From positions 2,021,501 through 2,085,500 of the forward strand of contig JADANN010000256.1 in the NCBI GenBank assembly GCA_018806985.1: a stretch of DNA of 64,000 bases, given 5' to 3'. The notes beneath the pieces were generated by a model. That model made no database searches, was not told the origin of the DNA, and saw only the letters and a program-made list of their open reading frames with translations. Made by a program: the position numbers and the translations under genes. Positions within the stretch are counted from its first letter, which is position 1. Each line of letters starts with the position of its first letter. This stretch comes from Angiostrongylus vasorum (taxonomy: Eukaryota; Nematoda; Chromadorea; Rhabditida; Metastrongylidae). Below, in pieces: positions 24,401 through 33,500 of the stretch.

Positions 24401-27400
24401 ACGTTCCTCCACGGAAGGCGCACGTAGTGTTCATCTTCTCGTTTTTCTATCGTTTCTTGAAATTGTTTCCAGATCGCCGGATTTTGTTGTTGTAACTCTT
24501 GTTTGTTGGATCCCATAAATTCGTTATCAGCGGGTGGCTCAAACGCCCAAGGGTTTTCCTCTGATTCGGTTATCTCATAGGAGGCTTGTGTGGTACTGGC
24601 TACGGCAACTGTATCAATGTCCGCTTCATTTTGTTGCTTGTATGTGCCTCCTGTTATAAAGTAGCCGAGTCTCGATATGATTAGTGTCAATCCCGACGGC
24701 AATGTATTATTAAGAGGTATTCCCTTATCTAATATTTTTTGGTACATCTCAGCTACCGAGCAGGATTTTAGGATGAATGGTGCTGGTGCTACGGGTCGGA
24801 TCTGTTGAAAGAGGAATGCTATTTCGATGGAGAAATTCCCGATCTTCCACACTTAGGCTGCAGCGCTTTAATGGCTGTGTGATCATGTCAGTTCTAGTCA
24901 CCGCTATTTCATGTTCTGCTCCATGAGTATCTCGCAATATTATGGAGGTGATTCCGTATTTCTTTGCATCTGCTTTGGAATCTCCAAATTTGTGAATTGC
25001 TAACTCAGTTGAGTACGCTTCTTTTAACTGCAAGGTCTTGGCCAAATGTCTAGTAGCACTTCTACTACCTTCTTTTTGGTCTTGTCTGGGTTGAGTACTA
25101 TTGCCTGTGCCGCCCAAATATGTACTCTGGATTCATATTGCTTTATAGAATGAACAGCAATGGAATGTTCGCCTTGTGTCTCATCGGAAGTATTGACCGT
25201 GGGCGTGGTCGTTCTCCTCCTCTTTGTTAGGTTGTGTGGTTTTGGTTTTTCTTGGAGCTTTTTTCCTCTTTCCGCGGTTTAGGTTCACTTGGTAGGTGTT
25301 GGCACCTACAAATGGAAGTATGGTGTCCGTGCTTGTTACAATTTCGGCACGGGCCTCCTTTGCACACGGGTAAGCGGTGATATGAGGAACCGCAATTGTA
25401 GCAAAGATTGCGATCTTTTATTACTTTTTACTCCTTCCTGTTGAGTTTTTTATCGTAGTACAATCAATTGGGAAGTGTCCTGTCTTGTTACAATAGAAAC
25501 ATGATTGCGGTTTTTTTATGAGTGTTCGCTGATGACTCGTGGTCTGTCCTAGCGAACTCTTAATCGACGTATTGTTGCGATCGTTTCTTGTACTGGAGAT
25601 TTGCCTAGTTGGCTTTCTATTGTCAGTTCTGGGCTATGTAGTCGTTAATTACTTTGAAGAGTTCCTCTGTTTTGGGTGTTGCGTTGATTCGGCATTGCGT
25701 GTTTCTCGTAGAGTGTGTCGTTGGATTTTTTCCCGTGAACTTTTTTCAGGAGTTGTTGTTGGAGATACATGTCATCGACATGCTCTACTTTATGACATAG
25801 TTGGCAGAGTATCGAGTGGAGAGTTTCGCACAATATTCCTTGATCTTCTAGTAGCTCGCTATTTGTTTGTGCTCTGTGTAGCCTGCTTAATAATTGATTT
25901 ATGAGGGCTTGCCTGTTGCCATACTTGGCCTTTAGATGATCTATGACTATGGGATAGGATTTTCGTAAAATTTCGTATTGCTTGATGAACGTTCAAGCCT
26001 TCCCATGAAGAGAGTTTAATAGATAGTTCATTTTGAAGTGGTCGTCCATCTGCGTTGAATGGACGGAGTGCTCGAATGCTCCCCCAAATTGCTTCCCATT
26101 CCCATATATCTGCGCTGAAATTGGGGATGGGAATGGGTGGAAGATTTGTCACCGGTGGAGCGGTATGTGAGTCATTTTTAGCGTTGTTTTTTTGTGCTGT
26201 CTACTTTATTCTTCAGCTCGAGAAGATTGGAGAGGTAGTCTTCTGCTTTATCGATGTGTTCCAGTGACCTATTCACGTTTACTTTTATACCTTCCTTTAG
26301 TTCCTCTGGTATTGGAGTTTGCTCGAAGTTGTCTGCCGCTTTAGTGTAATTGTCTAGTGCCTCCTCCATACTGTCTCGATTTTTTTGTAATGGCTGATGT
26401 CGCTTGTTTTATAGTGTCTTTCCATGCAACGAGGTATTCCGTTCGTTGAGGTTCGTTAGGGAGGAATGTCTACTGGAGAGTTTACCTCCTGGTCGTATTT
26501 GTTAAATGAGGATTTGAGGAGGCTAATGGCCTTTGTTAGTGCGCCTAAGCGGGAGGAAAGAGTGTTCGGCATTTTTTTTCCTCCTTTAGTTTTGATAATA
26601 AACGTACTTGCACGTAAGTTTCTCTCCGTGAGGTTATCCGAGCTGCTGGTTGATTCCTTGAGCGATTCTTGCTCGCTTGAAGTAGAGATGGCAGATACAG
26701 TGGAATGTCAGAACAGGAGAATATTGAGTAGGGTAGCCAATAGATTGGCCTAGTGGTAGCGTTGAGCCTTGGGTTGAGTTGAGCGTAAAGTTGCGTTGAG
26801 CGTAGAGTTCGACTCGGTTGGGCCAATGCACCAATTTGTGATAGTTGGTGCAAGAGGTTGGCCGAGTAGTAGCTTTGAGCGTTTAGCTGAGTTGAGCTTG
26901 GAGTTCGACTCGGATAGGCCAATCCACCAATTTGTTCTAGTTGGTCAGTGGATTAGGGAGTTGTCGGATTTGTCTTTTGTCTGCCAACTGTACGTGGAAT
27001 GCTCGACTTTGTATGGATTCGCCACGCGGGACTTTTTTTCCGTAACTGCCGTGGAAAACCTCGAGTTTGGGTTATAACAGTTTATGGCAATAACAACGGC
27101 ACAATAATAATATGTGATATGTAACGATATGTGGTTAGCTGGATATATACGAGCGAGATTGAAATGGGAACAAGTGATACAACTGAAGGAAGCTAGGCGG
27201 ACACTAAAGTTGGAGCAGGAACTGAGGGACTGGATGAAGACCGAACAAACGCTGCGAACACTTGAAGACGAATGCCGATGGGTTGCCTGTATTACTTCTG
27301 TAGTGGGCGGAGCTTTGCCAGAGGGAACTAAGGACAGTGCTGACCCAGAGTATGACACGGTACATACGGAGAAGTACATCAAATGAGGCGGTATGCCAGA

Positions 27401-30400
27401 GGCTTTTATCGAAACTACGTGTCGAAACGGTATAAAAAACTTATACATTATGAGTGGATAGATTTTAAGATAGTTATAAGCAAATAGTTAGTATAGGACA
27501 CATGTGATATTGTAGAGAATAGGAACTATTTAAGGAATAGTTACTATACATTCTCAAAGTGGACGAAGAGTTTAGGAGCTTGCCTAGGAGCCATTCCTAA
27601 CAACCAAATGGGTACTCTTTTGTCCGCTGATTGCAGGTATATGGTCAAGTTCACATGCAGTGCACAACCCGTACATGTGCAAGGTGTCAATCCGGCGCAG
27701 TAGAAACAAAGAGTTTCTTTGAATCCGCTTATGACATATGTTGAATCGTTTCGAGATCTATACCTTGCCAGCTTCTACCTAAGAACTTGCAATGTTGACT
27801 TGCCGCTGAGCATCCCTCAGTGACCGAGTTCTTGAAAATGGAAAAATATTCTAGGAAAAAATTTAAATAGCTCCGGAATGACAGCGAAAGTTCATTCCAT
27901 GAGCACGCCAGATTAGCTAGTAGTACTAAAGACTTTGTTGCTGTATTTAGATCTCGTCGGCCCGTGAAGAAGTGCCGGGGCGAAGAGGATTTCCTGCATA
28001 CATGTATACTGATTTAGCAACAATATACGAAAGAGCCGGCAAAATGAAAGGGCGCGCCGGAAGCATTACTCAGATTCCGATCCTAACTATGCCCAATGAT
28101 GGTGAGTATGTGCACATAATGTGAAGATGTTCACTCACTCGACTTTCTTCCTTTACTTCTCCAATTTTCTTAGTTTTCTTGCTCTTAACCTTCGTTATTA
28201 CTCTTCGCGTTCATGTTTTTCCTTTCTTTCTTTTCTTTCCATATTGAAATGCGTTTCTAAACAAGCGGTTTCTTGAATATTTGGCAGATATCACACATCC
28301 TGTTCCTGACCTGACCGGCTACATTACAGAAGGACAGGTGTGCTGCATTCTTTTCATTATTTACTCATAACAGTAATGAAGTCGTTTGCAAAAGTAAATT
28401 GAAGATCTTTGGATGAGATTTATAAAATAAAGTAAGCAATAAGCACGGCTCTTTTATATGACATGACTTTTTTGTGAGCTGATTTTACAGGTTTTGGCTG
28501 CAAAGTCCCAATTTCGGTTATAGAAAGCCATGCATTTTATATCTGCTGAAAGATCAGAACCAATTTTACAGTAATGATTCTTTTGCTTCATAAATTATTC
28601 GCAAGTAATGTAAGGATCACCCGTACTCAAATCGGTTGTCGAGCATCTTCAGTTGGCACCTCTAAAGTGTCCAGCGAAGACACGAAGGCCACTAAATTTT
28701 AGTTCAAGATCTTCATAAGAGGTCCGACCTAGTCGACTGGGCTGCTGTGCACTTGACATCTCGTGAAACTCAGACGCTGACTGCTAATCTTTTCATTAAG
28801 ATGCATTGCGTTCTTTGTCTTACTGATCTCCTAGGCCTTAGTACATGGTTAAACTACCCTACTATTTGAAGGCTGGAGTAAGACAAAGCTTCGGATTCCT
28901 TTTTCATACGACTAATACAGAGTACTTTCAGCATGATTATTAGGGTAGTGCGTTCAATGACACCTCCTTCATATGATCTTCCTTGAGAGCTTCCAACATT
29001 TGGTGCGGACAGGAAAACTTCTGGAGTTTGACATATATTGGCTCCGCAGTGTTCCATTCAGTGCGTTCTAATGTGAAGTTCTTCAGACGTTATTCTGCTG
29101 CGAATTTTTCACTTTGGAGACGTAAATGGTAGCTTTGTTGAAGGCATATTTAGTGTTGTTGAGCTTACACGAGGTTGACATATGGATTTATTTCGACTAA
29201 CGTTTCGACGTCTTCGTCTTCATCACACTCGATGGTCCCTGTCGGTGGTCCACAGTTCTTCGTTATCTCGATGTGGCGTCTTCCTTGTCGTACCGAGACA
29301 GGATCTTCTTCGTTGAACACCGCACGAATGAGCCAAGCACACCTGGCACTGTCCTTCTATACAGTTGTCGTTGTTGACAAGACTATCCGCTGATGATAGT
29401 TTGTTTTTCAACGGATAATCAACTCTGCAACATTCGGTATTATGTTAGCTAACACAAAACGAACAGCAAAGGTTCTGCTTGAGGGTTAAGTGTGTTATTT
29501 GTTGAAATGTTATTTTTTCATAGTTCTTTTCTCCAGGTTCAGATAAACTACCTCGATTTTTCGAGAATTGACGTGATAGTAGATGATAGTTTCATAGATG
29601 CTGCTGTTCTACATGTTTTCAACATGAACATCCGACTTGTTGACAGTTGTTCGAAAGAACCAATATTATGTCTACTTTTTTATTTAGTGCTTATAACTTT
29701 TCACGTCAGGGTATCATGTGAAATACAGCCACAAACGTGCAGAGGTGTTTGCAAAACATAGACCCAAGACCAGATTCGAAACCGCAATTAACCTTTCCAG
29801 AGGCTCACGTGTTACCCACTGTACCAGTGAGGCCTTTCTTTGCTGTCAACGAGTTTTCTACCCAGCGGTGTTATCAGCAATCAGCAGTCAACAGGGAATG
29901 ATCTGGGTAGCACAAACTGGCATTGAACCTTTTTTTTAGAATCGTCATTGATTGCAAAACTTGTTGCAACTTGTTGCAGCGGGGAGGGCCAACTTTGAGA
30001 AAAAAAGGCGAATATGGGCGGACTCGTGGCGCGTGTGGCGCAATGGTCGGAGGCGCCCCTACAACACACACGTGGAATCGGTCCCCCGCGCCCATGGCCC
30101 ACCAAGCCTTCCATCCCTTCGGGGCAGCAGGTTGGTACCAGACTTGTCAAGGAGTATAGCGGCACTGACTCGATACATCCGTAGGCCACCGCGAGTTATT
30201 GTAAAAGCCAGATATGCATGCAGTCATCTCCCTAACGATGCTTAATGAAGTCGAATGCATGGCGCATCCCTCAGGGATTGATCAACGCCGAGCGCTTTAT
30301 CCTTTTATGCATATATATATATATATGTATATTATATTTTATATTGTTACTTTATACATTTTTGTATTAACATTTTAACAACATATTATATACTATTCAT

Positions 30401-30430
30401 ATATATATATATATATATACATATATATAC

Positions 30431-30503
<73 letters not shown>

Positions 30504-33500
30504 TAGTTCAGGTGTACATTGATCGGCAAATGTGGAATCGTCACATCTATCCACCCATAGACATTTTCCGTTCGCTTAGCCGCCTAATGAAAAATGCTAT
30601 AGGTGAAAACATAACACGAGGTGACCATCCGTATGTATCGAATCAATTGTATGCAATGTATGCCGCAGCAAAAGAGACTCTAGCGCTCAAGACGATGGTG
30701 AGTTGCCTCTGGATTATCATCCGCAATCATTTACTTGGTTTTTCGGATAAAGCTAAAAATTTGCGTAGTCGTGCCCATTATTGATCATACCTCAGAAATG
30801 CCATTGACGACAGTAATTAAATTCCACCTTTCCTATAATTGTACTGTTTCTTAGAGAAGAGACCATTGAAAAAGCCTCAAATCCGACCAGATGAGATCAG
30901 TTGGTGACACGTGGAGGTAGTTGGAATGATTCTGAATATCTCTCCTCTGCTCATCTCGTAGTCTTGGTCTTTTCGTACTATTCTTCTAGACTATCAGTTT
31001 TCGTTTCAATGTATACGTAGTCGGTCGCAAAACCAGCTAGAGGTTCTGTGTGGTTCGTCATGAATTTGCCTTTATGTTTACAAAACAGCTTGGCTTGTCT
31101 CATAAGTGCTTCGTTGCTATGTTGCAGTGCTATCATTTTACTTTGATTCTAGGATAATATAAGATTCATATTTACTCATGTACGAGAAACATGGCTGACT
31201 CTAGCATACTCTGCTTCATGATGGGCAGTATCGAGACTTTCAGCCTGGGTGGTCCTGCCGTTTGAACGAACTGCTGCACTGTAGATGGCAGCTTGACGTC
31301 CAAGAACACCTCCCAGGGGTGCACCATTGGTAGTTATAAGCATATACTTCTTGATGTCACTAAAAATTCAACAGCAAAACAGCAAAAATTTTTGCAGTAT
31401 TGTCAGCCCCGATTTTTAAGGTAGGCTCCGAGGCTCTTACAAGCGACAACTTGCTTTATTTGGAGTTTCTGAAAAGATATGATAAAAATTTCGCAACTCA
31501 GGGTGAGACTACGCCTTCATATATTGCGTACTGATGAAGCTAAGTTTAGTTTTTTCTTCAAAGCTTTCACAACCACACAAAGAATATCTTGTGGGAAGAC
31601 TAGAAATAGAAAATAGACGACACGAAAAGCAGAGATGTTAGAGTGTCGTTTTCTTTTAACATTCATTCTACTTCCCAGATATTTATAATGAGGCCGTTGA
31701 AGATTTTTGTTAAAAAAAACTGTGACAAAAAAGGAGCTTTTTTATTTTTTTCAATTCTATGCGGCTTTTATTTTCCTTACACGGATCCCCTAGTACGAAG
31801 GTATTCCCACAAGCTATCCGGAAGGATGGAAAGCGTTCCCCAAAAGATGAGTTTTCGTATTCTCTAAACATTGAGAAGCTTGCTTCATCATCCTTGAGCG
31901 TATTCTGCTCTTTTTTTATCAACATTGTGTTAGTTATCGGTGAAAAAAAAACGTGTTCTGTTTCTCTTCCATTGTATTAATAGTAAGGAGCGGGTAGCAC
32001 AGCACAGTGGTAGCGATGGCGGTCATTACGAGCACGGTGCTGGTTTGATAACACTTCGGGCTTGTCAAGACTGTCATTCCTCCGGAGTCGTGAAATTTGT
32101 ACCAGACTTGTTCGGGAAGAAATCATTCTCTGCAATCCAAATGGGAACGCTTTAGCGCGGAACTCTCAGAACTCCAGGAAGAATCGACTCGACCAGCATT
32201 CAACGACATTCATGATGAAATGAAAATACTCAAGCAGAAACTGAAACTATGCGTAAAAGTTGAAAGACCTTCGTGGATGATGGGTGCGATGAAACGAATC
32301 GAATGTGAGAAGTTCTGGGAACCGCACAGTAGATGTGAAGGACGAGTCGTATAAAGAAGAAATTTTGAGAAAATATCAATAGTAATACGTGGAATCAAAA
32401 GAATAATGAACGAACGTTCACAATAAATTAGCTAACCCACCACGTTCTCTGTGTACGCCTTTGCTGAGGTCCATTCTTCATATTTCTACGTTAGATTTTC
32501 TAAAGATGTTCCCTCCAAGTCGAATCTACTACGCTACATTTTCCATTCGGATTTTTTTCTTGCGCTGCCTAATAGTCTGATATTCCTAATCTCTGTCTAC
32601 TTTTAGTGAACCAGTTCATCAGATTGCGAGGCGCGGCTTTTAGCTACCCAACCCGTTCGGGGCACCCCCCTATTTTCGGTTGATACGGGCTGCCTGGTTT
32701 TGCGAAATTAGACGGTAGTTTCTCAATAAATAGAGGATTTAAGAGATTGTGAACATGACAGGATTGTAGAAGAGACCTTTATCTATTACATTATGATTAC
32801 GAATGCTACGTATGATATTATTTACTGTACGCTACTATGGCCCACCATGCAAACACACTGATAACAGTATTTGGAAGTGTTTTCTAATTTATGCTCTGTC
32901 CAGTTTGGTATTTTTTATACCCTCACATTCCATACAATAACTATAGTTCAATACACCTAAATACTTGAATGGCGCCTCTTCACTAGTAGCATGGACCCGA
33001 GCACATTTTCTATTTGTTTCTTAACCGCACGATCGGCCTCCATGGTGGTGATCTCCTTCGAAGATCACGACGTCTGCGAGACACAATTTGTGATCCTTAA
33101 ATCGTTCCCATCTGCAAATGAAGATGGTCGACTCCGAACACGTCCGCCTATCGTATCGATGGTCTTCCAAAGGACGCTTGGATTCTCTTGGAGTGCATTC
33201 CACTGTTCTTTTCTTCCACCTGTCATCTTTTCGTTTTCTTATATGACCGGACCCTCCATTTTTCACTACTGATGTGTATTTTCCTGGATCCCTAAAATGG
33301 GATAATTTTCGAAGATTTGAGCTACGTACTCTGGCTAGACGTTGCTAGTGCCGGTAAAATTTCAGAATGCGCCATCCAAGCTCACTATGGGTAGTATGCA
33401 AAATTTTCGAAGTAATAGAAGTATTAGCTCACGCCTGTACTGCGTGACAGAGCACTGTGAAAACAGTCGAGCCGAAACGGTGCTCGCGACTTTTTGGATT

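Larger units (their letters stand above)
21915..24402. repeat. 1.18-kb inverted repeat (palindrome) inside BEL
   Basis: Arms 21915-23090 and 23226-24402 are reverse complements with only scattered differences; the 135-bp centre holds a smaller palindrome (about 23139-23195). Both arms encode the same pol 3' region. The left arm is in the element's own orientation, the right arm is flipped. Confidence 0.93.
21270..27548 (-). mobile_element. BEL/Pao LTR retrotransposon, defective, with internal palindrome
   Basis: LTRs of 614 and 616 bp (21270-21883, 26933-27548) are direct repeats; CATTC at 21265-21269 and 27549-27553 is the target duplication. In element order (minus strand): 5' LTR, tRNA-like primer-site region, gag with zinc knuckles, protease region, then a 1.18-kb palindrome, polypurine tract (reverse complement of 21884-21895) and 3' LTR. 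The reverse transcriptase, RNase H and integrase core are absent, so it is non-autonomous. Confidence 0.9.

Noticed and set aside
27114..27386. 90-codon open frame in the LTR, also present in the other LTR
   Set aside because: It runs antisense to the element inside an LTR and is shared only because the LTRs are repeats.
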